From NCBI GenBank assembly GCA_004557185.1, contig SFEP01000002.1, positions 1-64,000 of the forward strand: a stretch of DNA of 64,000 bases, read 5' to 3'. The notes below the pieces were generated by a model that was not told the DNA's origin, made no database searches, and was given only the letters and a program-made list of their open reading frames with translations. The position numbers were made by a program, and so were the translations under genes. Of this stretch, positions 52,597-60,594 are shown in pieces. How positions within the stretch are numbered: the first letter of the stretch is position 1; each line of letters starts with the position of its first letter. Source of the stretch: Bacteroidales bacterium (lineage in GTDB: Bacteria; Bacteroidota; Bacteroidia; Bacteroidales; Bacteroidaceae).

Positions 52597-52689
52597 TCTA
52601 TTTTTCTCAACCCCCGTTCCCCTCGCCACCACGACGCTGCGCCGATGACGACCGAGCGCCCCACATATTCACTACAATGAACTACGAAA

Positions 52690-52773
52690 CCAACCTTTTC
52701 GTCAAGCCAAATGAGCAACGCCAAAGCCGAGAGGATTTGAGCGATGCCATGGCGAGAAAAGGTCGGATGAAAT
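52690..52773. repeat. 84-nt dispersed repeat, third copy
   Basis: It is nearly identical to the copies at 11926-12100 and is followed directly by another CCAACC, which leads into the TATACCTTTG promoter of the beta-galactosidase gene. So the repeat ends exactly at the -7 region of that promoter. Confidence 0.85.
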
Positions 52774-52781
52774 CCAACCTA

Positions 52782-52854
52782 TACCTTTGTCGCAAATGCG
52801 GCCGCATTTGGTGAGGCCTCATGGGCTGCATACAAAAATTTATCTCTATATTTG
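52782..52854 (+). promoter_or_regulatory. Tandem TAnnTTTG promoters around an 18-bp palindrome, upstream of beta-galactosidase
   Basis: TACCTTTG at 52782-52789 and TATATTTG at 52847-52854 both match the -7 consensus. Between them, 4 nt after the first, is a perfect 18-bp palindrome (52793-52810, CAAATGCGG and its mirror) placed where a repressor or a start-site hairpin would sit. Confidence 0.6.
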
Positions 52855-52967
52855 CCGCGCTGACCATAGATCTTCACACCTCTGGCGGCCAACGGCGCGC
52901 CACTTGCACTCCTTGCAGCGCCACAAACTATCTTCTTGTTAACATTTCTACTTTCCTACTATCTCCT

Positions 52968-55900
52968 ATGACGAAGTATCACCTCACCACTTCCCGCTCT
53001 TGGCAGCGCGTCGTCACGCTCTGCCTCACACTGTGCTCCGTGCTGGCCACGTGGGCCTGGCCTGACGAAGGGAAAATCTATTATGTCAAAAGCCACACCA
53101 CGGGGCTAGTAATGTCGAACTGCGACAACGGTGCACGCGACGCCCGCATCCTCCAAGAGGAAATCGACGAGGAAGCATCGGGCCAGAAGTGGACCGTGCG
53201 CAAGGCGGGCACGGCCGAAGGCGTCTACATTCTTGTAAATGCTGGCTACAACACCATGGCGCTCGACGTGGCTCCCACCAACAACTACTACCTGCTGCAG
53301 TGGACGGCCGACACCTCGAGCGACAACCAGAAGTTGCTCTTCGAGGCCGTCGACGGACTTGAAAACACCTACCGCCTGCTGTGGGCGAAAAACACGAACA
53401 TGGCGATTGTGGCGCAGGACGACAACAGGCTCTGCCTCACGAACGGTGCCACGGGCGACAACACCTACTTCACCTTTGAGGAGACCACCGCACCGCCAGT
53501 ACCCGTACTGCCACACTGGGAGGACGAAACCTTCTACGAGGAGAATAAACTGGCGCCCCATGCCGTGTTTATGCCTTACGCCAACACGGCCGCCCTCCGC
53601 GCCGATGCCGCACGCTACGCCAAGCCCTGGCTCGACCCCACAGGAGCCGAATGGCAGACACTCAACGGTGTGTGGAAACTGAACTGGGTTAACGCGCCCA
53701 CCGACCGTCCGGGCAAGGCCGACTTCTACGCCGACGAGGCCGACGTCAGCGCCTGGGATACCATCACCGTGCCCTCGTGCTTGGAGATGAAGGGCTACGG
53801 CAAACCTTACTACATCAACGTAGACTATCCCTTCCAGGACAATCCGCCCACCATTCAGATGAAGTACGGCACCTACAACTCTGTAGCCTCTTACCGACGC
53901 ACCTTCAGCGTGCCCGAGCACTGGCTCGCCGGCCGCCGCACGGTGCTCCACTTCGACGGCATCTACAGCGCGGCCTACATATGGATAAACGGCCAGTACG
54001 TGGGTTACACGCAGGGCGCCAACAACGAGGCAGAGTTCGACGTTTCGGCCCATCTGCGTCAGGGCGAAAACAACATCGCCGTGCAGGTGTTCCGCTTCTG
54101 CGACGGCTCTTACCTGGAAGACCAGGACATGTGGCGCATGAGCGGCATTCACCGCGACGTCTACCTCTACAACACGCCGCTGACCGTGCTCTACGACCAC
54201 GTCATCACCAGCGACCTCACCTTTGCCGAGGGCAAGGCCTCGGGCTCCATGCAGGTGAACCTCACCATGCAGCACGCCGCCGGAGCTGCCGACAGCAAGC
54301 AGGTGCGCCTCAACCTTTACGACCCCGAGGGCCAAGAGGTGGCCTCGCGCACCGTCAGCTTCACGCTCACAGCCGACAGCGAGCAGGCCACTGAGACAGC
54401 CGTGTTCGACGGCCTTGCCGACCTCCTGCCCTGGAGCAGCGAGCACCCCACGCTCTACACCCTCGAGGTGGCCCAGCTCGATGCCGAGGGTCACGAGGAA
54501 ATGGCCTTTGCCACGAAATACGGCTTCCGCAAGGTGGAAATCAAGGACAACGTGGTCTACGTCAACGACCAGCGCGTCTACTTCAAAGGCGCCAACACGC
54601 AAGACACACACCCCGTGCACGGCCGCAGCATCGACGTGCCCACCATGCTCCGCGACGTGGTCATGATGAAGCAGGCCAACATGAACACAGTGCGCTGCAG
54701 CCACTATCCGCGCCAGCATAAAATGTACGCCATGTTCGACTATTACGGGCTCTACTGCATGGACGAGGCCGACGTGGAATGCCACAAAAACTGGGAGGAC
54801 GGCAACGCCATCTCACGCGCCGCCTCGTGGCGTGCCCAGTACATCGACCGCACCGAGCGCATGGTCATAGCCCACCGCAACTTCCCCTCCATCGTGTTCT
54901 GGAGTCTGGGCAACGAGAGCGGCACGGGCGACAACCTGCAGGCCACCTACAACCGCACACACGAACTCGACGCCACACGCCCCGTGCACTACGAGGGTGC
55001 CACACGCGGCAACGCCACCTACACCGACCTGTGGAGCGTGATGTATCCCAACATGTCGAAGGTGAAGAGCGAGGCCAACAGCAACTGGCGCCGGCAGCCT
55101 TACTTCATGTGCGAATATGCTCACGCCATGGGTAACGCCGTGGGTAACCTGAAGGAATATTGGGACGCCATCGAGAGCTCCACCTACGGCATCGGCGGCT
55201 GCATATGGGACTTTGTCGACCAGTCCATCTACGACCCCGCCGTCATCGCCACGGGCGAACTTGAGGTGAAGGGTTTCCCCAAATACATGTCGGGCTACGA
55301 CTTCCCCGGCCCCTCGCAGGGCAACTTCGTCAACAACGGTCTGGTGCCTGCCCACCGCGCCTGGACGTCGGAACTGGCCGATGTGAAAAAGGTGTACCAG
55401 TACGCCAAATTCCCCGCGTTCTATGCCTCGTCGAAGCGCCTCAAACTGCAGAACGCCTTTGCCTTTACCAACCTCAACGCCTTCAGCCTGCACTACACCG
55501 TGCTCTCCGACGGCCGCGAGGTGGAGACGGGCTCCGTGGATATGCCTTCGGTCAATCCCGGCTCGGCGCAGTTTGTCGACGTGCCTTACACCACCGAGGC
55601 CACGGCTGGCAAGGAACTGGCTATCCGCTTCGAACTACGCCTGAAGGAAGCCACCTTGTGGGCCGAAGCGGGCTACCCCATCGCCACGGAACAGTTCACA
55701 CTGCAGGCCGCCAAGCCCACCCTCGCCGCCTACAAGCCCAGCTCCATGGTGCAGCCCCTCACCATCGGCACGGATGCCAACAACTACTTGGTGGTGAGCA
55801 ATGCCCACTCCTCGTTCACCTTCACCACGAAGGGCCTGTTGAAAGAATGGAAATACCAGGGCCACGCCTTCGTGCGTAACAGCACACAGGGTCCCGACTA

Positions 55901-56858
55901 CAGCAACTACCGCTGGGTGGAGAACGATGCCGCTGCGGGCGACACCTACGCCACCACCAACGGCATCAGCACACGCACCCTCACCACCAAACCGACGCTG
56001 CAGGCCGACGGCAGCGTGGTGGTGAGCACCTCCTTCGAGGGCAGCCTGTGCAACACCGAGCAGCGCTACACCATCTACCCCGACGGCACGTGGGACCTTG
56101 CCGTTACCTACTCGCCGCAGTCGGACGACCTGCGCCGCATTGGCACGGCCATGACGCTCCCCGCCGAACTGGAACTGGTGGACTACTACGCCCGCGGTCC
56201 GTGGGACAACTTCATCGACCGCCGCAACGCCGCCTACAGCGCACGCTACAGCACCACCGTCACCGACATGTTCGAGCCCACACCACGTCCGCAAACCTGC
56301 GGTGTACGCACCGGTCTGCGTGAGCTCCGCCTCAGCACCACCGACGGCAAGTGGGGCTTCGACCTCGCCACCGAAGGCCAGACCGACCTGCAACTGCTGC
56401 ACTACAACGACAACACCATGTCGGCCGCCAAGCACTGCTGGGACATCACGCCAAGCAACACCTTCATGCACCTCGACTACATGCAGAAGGGTCTGGGCAA
56501 CGGCTCCTGCGGTCAGGGCACGGGCACGCTGAGCGAATACCTCTGCCCCAGCGAGGGAACCTACACACACAAGTTCCGCTTCAACCCCTTCGACGAAGCT
56601 GACGCCACGGGCATTCACGCCCTGACACCCGCCGAGGCGCAACCGCTCACCTGCACCGTCAGCACCGACGGCATGCTCACCCTCAGCGGCCACTTGCAGG
56701 CCGGCACCACCGTCACCGTCTACGACCTCGGCGGCGCGGCCGTAGCCACCGCCACCGTGGATAGCGACTGCCAGCAGCTGCACCTCAACCTGAGTGCCCA
56801 GCCCCGTGCCTCCTACGTGGTGAAAGCCGGAGCACGCGCCTTCAAGGTGGTGCGTTAA
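52968..56858 (+). CDS. Exported GH2 beta-galactosidase with beta-trefoil N-terminus and sorting-type tail
   Basis: This 1296-residue protein starts at 52968 (MTKYHLTTSRSWQRV) with signal sequence VVTLCLTLCSVLATWA. Residues ~30-160 are a beta-trefoil-like module (KIYYVKSHTTGLVMSNCDNG, WTVRKAGTAEGVYILVNAGYN). GH2 domains follow: the sugar-binding jellyroll (FYADEADVSAWDTITVPSCLE), an Ig-like domain, and the barrel with acid/base Glu650 (WSLGNESGTG) and nucleophile Glu716 (MCEYAHAMGN). Then come the small beta-galactosidase domain (YYARGPWDNFIDRR) and a C-terminal ~75-residue beta-rich tail (ending ASYVVKAGARAFKVVR) that resembles T9SS sorting domains. The enzyme removes terminal beta-galactose from glycans. 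Two promoters and a palindrome lie upstream. Confidence 0.93.
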   Translation: MTKYHLTTSRSWQRVVTLCLTLCSVLATWAWPDEGKIYYVKSHTTGLVMSNCDNGARDARILQEEIDEEASGQKWTVRKAGTAEGVYILVNAGYNTMALDVAPTNNYYLLQWTADTSSDNQKLLFEAVDGLENTYRLLWAKNTNMAIVAQDDNRLCLTNGATGDNTYFTFEETTAPPVPVLPHWEDETFYEENKLAPHAVFMPYANTAALRADAARYAKPWLDPTGAEWQTLNGVWKLNWVNAPTDRPGKADFYADEADVSAWDTITVPSCLEMKGYGKPYYINVDYPFQDNPPTIQMKYGTYNSVASYRRTFSVPEHWLAGRRTVLHFDGIYSAAYIWINGQYVGYTQGANNEAEFDVSAHLRQGENNIAVQVFRFCDGSYLEDQDMWRMSGIHRDVYLYNTPLTVLYDHVITSDLTFAEGKASGSMQVNLTMQHAAGAADSKQVRLNLYDPEGQEVASRTVSFTLTADSEQATETAVFDGLADLLPWSSEHPTLYTLEVAQLDAEGHEEMAFATKYGFRKVEIKDNVVYVNDQRVYFKGANTQDTHPVHGRSIDVPTMLRDVVMMKQANMNTVRCSHYPRQHKMYAMFDYYGLYCMDEADVECHKNWEDGNAISRAASWRAQYIDRTERMVIAHRNFPSIVFWSLGNESGTGDNLQATYNRTHELDATRPVHYEGATRGNATYTDLWSVMYPNMSKVKSEANSNWRRQPYFMCEYAHAMGNAVGNLKEYWDAIESSTYGIGGCIWDFVDQSIYDPAVIATGELEVKGFPKYMSGYDFPGPSQGNFVNNGLVPAHRAWTSELADVKKVYQYAKFPAFYASSKRLKLQNAFAFTNLNAFSLHYTVLSDGREVETGSVDMPSVNPGSAQFVDVPYTTEATAGKELAIRFELRLKEATLWAEAGYPIATEQFTLQAAKPTLAAYKPSSMVQPLTIGTDANNYLVVSNAHSSFTFTTKGLLKEWKYQGHAFVRNSTQGPDYSNYRWVENDAAAGDTYATTNGISTRTLTTKPTLQADGSVVVSTSFEGSLCNTEQRYTIYPDGTWDLAVTYSPQSDDLRRIGTAMTLPAELELVDYYARGPWDNFIDRRNAAYSARYSTTVTDMFEPTPRPQTCGVRTGLRELRLSTTDGKWGFDLATEGQTDLQLLHYNDNTMSAAKHCWDITPSNTFMHLDYMQKGLGNGSCGQGTGTLSEYLCPSEGTYTHKFRFNPFDEADATGIHALTPAEAQPLTCTVSTDGMLTLSGHLQAGTTVTVYDLGGAAVATATVDSDCQQLHLNLSAQPRASYVVKAGARAFKVVR

Positions 56859-56878
56859 CAGCCCTCCCACCCTCCTCC

Positions 56879-56920
56879 ATCCCCCGCGCCACCAGCCGTC
56901 ACGCCGTTGGCGCGGGGGAT
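56879..56920 (+). terminator. Hairpin terminator after the beta-galactosidase gene
   Basis: A perfect 13-bp stem (ATCCCCCGCGCCA at 56879-56891, complement at 56908-56920) is followed by TGCCTTTCTC. Confidence 0.7.
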
Positions 56921-56987
56921 TGCCTTTCTCACCCCCAGCGTGGTGCTGCGCGCCATGCCTATCTCACTCCCCATCTTTCTTCACTCC

Positions 56988-57449
56988 ATGACACGCATTC
57001 TCTTTGTATGCCTTGGCAACATCTGCCGCTCGTGCACAGCTGAGGAGGTGTTCCGCACGCTGGCCTCACAGGCGGGGCGCAGCGCAGCGTTCGAGGCCGA
57101 CTCCGCTGGCATCATCGACTACCACGAGGGCGAGTTGCCCGATGCACGCATGCGCCGCCATGCCCTGCAACACGGCTACCGCCTCACCCACCGCTCGCGC
57201 CCCGTGCGGCCTACTGACTTCGAACATTTCGACCTCATCATCGGCATGGACGAACGCAACTGCAGCAAGTTGCGCCGCATGGCGCCCCACGCAGCCGCAG
57301 CGGCAAAGGTGCAGCCCATGGCCTCCTACCTCACGCAGCACGCTGGGCACAGCGAGATACCCGACCCCTACTATGGCGGCGACGAGGGTTTCGAACGGGT
57401 CATCGCCCTGCTCGAAGACGCCTGTGCGGGGCTGCTTGCCAAGCTCTGA
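56988..57449 (+). CDS. Low-molecular-weight protein-tyrosine phosphatase
   Basis: This 153-residue protein starts at 56988 (MTRILFVCLGNICRS). The CX5R signature is present (Cys8-LGNIC-Arg14), and the DPY motif with the general acid Asp is in IPDPYYGG near residue 125. After CRS the family usually has Pro-Met or Pro-Thr; here it is Cys-Thr (CRSCTAEE), a second cysteine in the active-site loop. In Bacteroidetes such enzymes act on phosphotyrosine in capsule or regulatory proteins. It follows the beta-galactosidase terminator and has no obvious partner kinase in the window. Confidence 0.9.
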   Translation: MTRILFVCLGNICRSCTAEEVFRTLASQAGRSAAFEADSAGIIDYHEGELPDARMRRHALQHGYRLTHRSRPVRPTDFEHFDLIIGMDERNCSKLRRMAPHAAAAAKVQPMASYLTQHAGHSEIPDPYYGGDEGFERVIALLEDACAGLLAKL

Positions 57450-57517
57450 ACTGCACCCCTGCGTCCCGCCAAGTGGGCCGCACAACAAGAGGGGCTGACT
57501 TTATGAAATAATTTTCT

Positions 57518-57525
57518 TACCTTTG
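57518..57525 (+). promoter_or_regulatory. TAnnTTTG promoter for the DUF5606 gene
   Basis: The plus strand reads TACCTTTG, ~100 nt before the start codon at 57622. Confidence 0.6.
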
Positions 57526-57621
57526 CCCCCGTTTGGCAAATGGCAGCCGCCGCTTTACCCGTGCAGCCAGCCTTTGCCCTACCCTCTCATTCACATCTCT
57601 GACACATTTTACCTCATCACA

Positions 57622-58017
57622 ATGCAAGACACCATCCTCGCCATTTCCGGCAAACCCGGACTTTACCGTCTCGTCGCCCAGGGACGCGGCATGCTCATCA
57701 TCGAAACCATCGACGCCTCGCACAAACGCCTCACTGCCGGCATGCGCGACCGCGTCACCTCGCTCAACGACGTGTCGATGTACACCGAAACGGAGGACAA
57801 GCCGTTGATGGACATTTTCCAGGCCATTGCCGACAAGTACGAGGCCAAAGCCACCGACGTGGACTACAAAACCGCCACGGCGGCCCAGTTGGCCGACTTC
57901 ATGGCCGGCGTGGTGCCCGACTACGACCGCGACCGTGTGCACGACTCCGACATTCGCAAACTCATTCAGTGGTACAACCTGCTGGTGGCGGGCGGCTACA
58001 CCAAGTTCACCGACTAA
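57622..58017 (+). CDS. DUF5606-family small cytoplasmic protein
   Basis: This 131-residue protein (MQDTILAISGKPGLYRLVAQGRG) has a compact beta-rich N-terminus (GMLIIETIDASHKRL, RVTSLNDVSMYTETEDKPLMD) and a helical C-terminus (IRKLIQWYNLLVAGGYTKFTD). It is recognised as the DUF5606 family of Bacteroidetes; function is unknown. The start at 57622 lies after the promoter, unlike the in-frame ATG at 57523. Confidence 0.85.
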   Translation: MQDTILAISGKPGLYRLVAQGRGMLIIETIDASHKRLTAGMRDRVTSLNDVSMYTETEDKPLMDIFQAIADKYEAKATDVDYKTATAAQLADFMAGVVPDYDRDRVHDSDIRKLIQWYNLLVAGGYTKFTD

Positions 58018-58257
58018 GGCGAGCACCACGCGCCGCAGGTTCGTGGTAAAGGGACATACTTTCCATTAGGACAGGCAGGCTGCTGGATGTTTTGAAAAGA
58101 TGTTTTGTGAGTATAGGAAGAAGCATAGCAGGATATGCCACTGACGAAACATGCAAAAGGTCGCTCCCCCAAACAGCAGGTAGCCAGCATAAAGGAATAG
58201 CCCCATAGGATATTCTATAAAGCCTGATTGATACACGCCCCGAAAACATCATCAAGC
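58018..58257. other. AT-richer gap without genes
   Basis: This 240-bp gap is visibly less GC-rich than the flanks. I see no repeat, hairpin or promoter box in it. A reverse-strand frame here starts in the neighbouring gene's leader and lacks any coding sign. Confidence 0.4.
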
Positions 58258-58641
58258 ATGCAGGACAAGTTCTGTCATTTCCTCACTTTCGTAGGTTTGC
58301 TGGCCGTCATCGGTTTCAGCAGTTGGTCGCTGCTGCCCGAGCGCAGCCACTACACCCCTGCCCCCGAGCCCAAGCCAACTGACGAGGCGGTGCTCTGCGA
58401 CACACTGCCTGAGCTACCCGCCGTGCCCGACGAGCCGCTACCCGCCACCGCCGAGCCCGACTCCATGGGCACCGACTCCCTGTCCAACCTCATGGAAATG
58501 GCCGACACCACCGCAGCACCCCAGTCGCAGCACCCGCAGCATACTGACAGCACGCACCACCACGAGCCGCGCGCCACACACCAGTCACCCACTACCGACC
58601 ACAGTGCGCCCGCCGACGAGGCCGCTGCCTCTGCGCAGTGA
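58258..58641 (+). CDS. Small membrane-anchored protein with Pro/Thr/His-rich tail
   Basis: This 127-residue protein starts at 58258 (MQDKFCHFLTFVGLLAVIGFSSW). It has one N-terminal membrane helix (FLTFVGLLAVIGFSSW) and a low-complexity Pro, Thr, Asp and His-rich remainder (PEPKPTDEAVLCDTLPELPAVP, TDSTHHHEPRATHQ). No family is recognised. The composition and helix look like a small anchored periplasmic protein. Its third base use fits the neighbours. Low functional certainty. Confidence 0.6.
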   Translation: MQDKFCHFLTFVGLLAVIGFSSWSLLPERSHYTPAPEPKPTDEAVLCDTLPELPAVPDEPLPATAEPDSMGTDSLSNLMEMADTTAAPQSQHPQHTDSTHHHEPRATHQSPTTDHSAPADEAAASAQ

Positions 58642-58667
58642 AACGCGCCAATCACTCACCCCACCGC

Positions 58668-58710
58668 CCGACGGGCTGTAGGCACACACTCACTGCCTAC
58701 AGCCCGTCGG
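58668..58710 (+). terminator. Strong hairpin terminator after the small membrane protein gene
   Basis: A 17-bp perfect stem (CCGACGGGCTGTAGGCA at 58668-58684, complement at 58694-58710) with a 9-nt loop. The 58642-58948 gap otherwise holds only the next gene's promoter. Confidence 0.7.
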
Positions 58711-58865
58711 CTCGTCATGGCGTGTGCCCCACGGCAGCCGTTCGGCCTCAGGCTGCAGGGAGCAGCAAGCAGGTCCACCAACGGTAGCCACGCGACGCAG
58801 CAAACGAAGAAGGCTTTTTCGTGCAATTTCAAAAAGACACGGTGAAGAAAAATAAAAATAATTGC

Positions 58866-58873
58866 TACATTTG
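58866..58873 (+). promoter_or_regulatory. TAnnTTTG promoter for the hexosamine kinase gene
   Basis: The plus strand reads TACATTTG, 75 nt before the start codon at 58949. Confidence 0.6.
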
Positions 58874-58948
58874 CCCCATACTATCTAACCTGAAGCGGCA
58901 CGCTACCCCGCAGGGCACGCACCGCCCGCAACCTTAAACCACAATATC

Positions 58949-60037
58949 ATGGAACAAAACCAATTGCATCACATCGCCCAACAGTTCAAAATCAAGGGCA
59001 ACGTAGTAGAAGTGAAACCGCTCGGCAACGGCCTCATCAACACCACTTACAAGGTAGTGACCGACGGTGACAACCCCGACTATGTGCTGCAACACATCAA
59101 CAACGCCATCTTCCCCGACGTGGACATGCTGATGAACAACATCGTGGCCGTCACCAACCATATCCGTAGCAAAAAGGAAACTGCCGGCGTGCCCGACATC
59201 GGTCGCCGCGTACTGGAGTTTGTGCCCTGCACCGATGGCAAGTACTACTACCTGCACGAAGATAAATACTGGCGCGTCATGGTGTTCATCCCCGACACCG
59301 TGTCGAAGAGTGGCGTAAGCCCCGAAAGCTCCTACATTGTGGGTGAAACCTTTGGCGACTTCCAAGCCATGCTGGCCGACATTCCCGACACGCTGGGCGA
59401 GAGCATCAAGGACTTCCACAACATCGAGTTCCGCTTGCAGCAGTTCCACGAGGCTGTGGCAGCCGACAAGTGCGGCCGCGCCAAGGACGTGCAGGACATC
59501 ATCGACGAAATTGAAAAGCGCGCCGACGACATGTGCCGCAGCGAAAAGCTCTACCGCGAAGGCAAACTGCCCAAGCGCATCTGCCACTGCGACACCAAGG
59601 TCGACAACATCCTCTTCGACAAGGACGACAGCGTGCTCTGCGTCATCGACCTCGACACCGTGATGCCCTCGTTCGTCTTCTCCGACTACGGCGACTTCCT
59701 CCGCTCGGCCGCCAACACACAGCCCGAGGACAGCCCCGAGTACGACAAGATTGAGTTCCGCATGGACATCTTCAAAGCCTTCACCGAGGGTTATCTGAAA
59801 ACGGCACGTGCCTTCCTGCAGCCCATCGAAATCGAGAACCTGCCCTACGGCGCCACGCTCTTCCCCTACATGCAGCTCGTGCGCTTCTTCGCCGACTACC
59901 TCAACGGCGACACGTACTACAAAATCCAGTACCCCGAGCACAACCTCGTTCGTTCGCGCAACCAGCTCACACTGCTCAAGCGCGCCGAGGCTCACATCCC
60001 CGAGATGGTAGCCTTCATCAAGGAACAGTTGGCCTAA
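58949..60037 (+). CDS. APH-fold sugar kinase, N-acetylhexosamine-1-kinase-like
   Basis: This 362-residue kinase has the aminoglycoside-phosphotransferase fold: nucleotide loop LGNGLINTTYKV (residues ~25-36), catalytic loop ICHCDTKVDNILF (Asp215, Asn220) and metal site CVIDLDTV (Asp234). The pattern around FVPCTDGKYYYLHEDKYWRVMVFI and PSFVFSDYGDFLR recalls NahK, which converts N-acetylhexosamines to their 1-phosphates in the GNB/LNB salvage pathway. That fits with the beta-galactosidase and hexosaminidase here, but the sugar is inferred. It is a single-gene transcript with its own promoter and a terminator (60134-60172). Confidence 0.82.
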   Translation: MEQNQLHHIAQQFKIKGNVVEVKPLGNGLINTTYKVVTDGDNPDYVLQHINNAIFPDVDMLMNNIVAVTNHIRSKKETAGVPDIGRRVLEFVPCTDGKYYYLHEDKYWRVMVFIPDTVSKSGVSPESSYIVGETFGDFQAMLADIPDTLGESIKDFHNIEFRLQQFHEAVAADKCGRAKDVQDIIDEIEKRADDMCRSEKLYREGKLPKRICHCDTKVDNILFDKDDSVLCVIDLDTVMPSFVFSDYGDFLRSAANTQPEDSPEYDKIEFRMDIFKAFTEGYLKTARAFLQPIEIENLPYGATLFPYMQLVRFFADYLNGDTYYKIQYPEHNLVRSRNQLTLLKRAEAHIPEMVAFIKEQLA

Positions 60038-60133
60038 AGCCGAGCGCATCAGGTAACACGCTGCACTTCGCAGCCCCACCGCCTGCCAAGTCAAGCGTTT
60101 ACCATCACTCCCCAAAGCCCAACCCCCTACACC

Positions 60134-60172
60134 ACGCCCCGTGCAGCACACACCAAGCGCAGCACGGGGCGT
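60134..60172 (+). terminator. Hairpin terminator after the hexosamine kinase gene
   Basis: A perfect 11-bp stem (ACGCCCCGTGC at 60134-60144, GCACGGGGCGT at 60162-60172) is followed by TTGCTATTT. Confidence 0.65.
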
Positions 60173-60557
60173 TTGCTATTTCATCCTGAGTGGGCCGTGG
60201 CGCGCCGCCGTTTCACCCAAGCCCCTTCATGTGCACCGATGGCGAGTGGGGCGTTGCACACGGCCACGGGCAACGTTGCACACGGCCACGGACAACGTTG
60301 CACACGGCCACGGACAACGTTGCACACGGCCGAGTGCAACCGTCCACACGGCTTCCCGTCATGAAAAGGACAGCGGCCAAAACAATTGTCGGCGGGATAG
60401 ATACAGAGGGCGGCGCCAGCGAGGCTACTGCGCGGCAAGCCACAGAGCCGCCATCAGCCTCCGGGCAGCGGGCGGCAGAGCCGACTCGTACGGAAAACAA
60501 GCTACATTTACCCACTAATAAGGAAAGCAGGCTCTTGCTTGCTAAGTGGGCTTTGGC
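60173..60557. other. Gap without genes upstream of the calcium ATPase
   Basis: The frame extending upstream from the ATPase to 60190 crosses the 22-bp array and is not coding. The gap holds only the third 22-bp array (60252-60339). Confidence 0.6.
60252..60339. repeat. Array of four 22-bp palindromic units (copy 3 of 3)
   Basis: Units start at 60252, 60274, 60296 and 60318. Units 2 and 3 are identical. The right halves often read CCACGG rather than CCGTGG, so the dyad is weaker than in the other two arrays. Confidence 0.9.
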
Positions 60558-60565
60558 TAACTTTG
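60558..60565 (+). promoter_or_regulatory. TAnnTTTG promoter for the calcium ATPase
   Basis: The plus strand reads TAACTTTG 29 nt before the start at 60595, with a partial -33 CTTG (60534-60537) 20 bp upstream. Confidence 0.65.
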
Positions 60566-60594
60566 CAACCTGTAATTCATTCCTTTTTTATATA

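Larger units (their letters stand above)
52216..52781. other. Gap without genes rich in structured repeats
   Basis: No coding region is supported. The gap holds a hairpin (GGCTTATGC at 52379-52387 with GCATAAGCC at 52414-52422), a reversed 21-bp unit, a type A hairpin cassette and an 84-nt repeat copy, leading directly into the beta-galactosidase promoters. Confidence 0.6.

Noticed and set aside
58007..58255. Small reverse-strand gene in the AT-rich gap
   Set aside because: No promoter, no signal peptide or domain, and it begins at the next gene's leader; no support for coding.
60190..60594. Upstream extension of the calcium ATPase
   Set aside because: The extension crosses the 22-bp array and the TAACTTTG promoter; the ATG at 60595 follows the promoter and starts a normal ATPase N-terminus.
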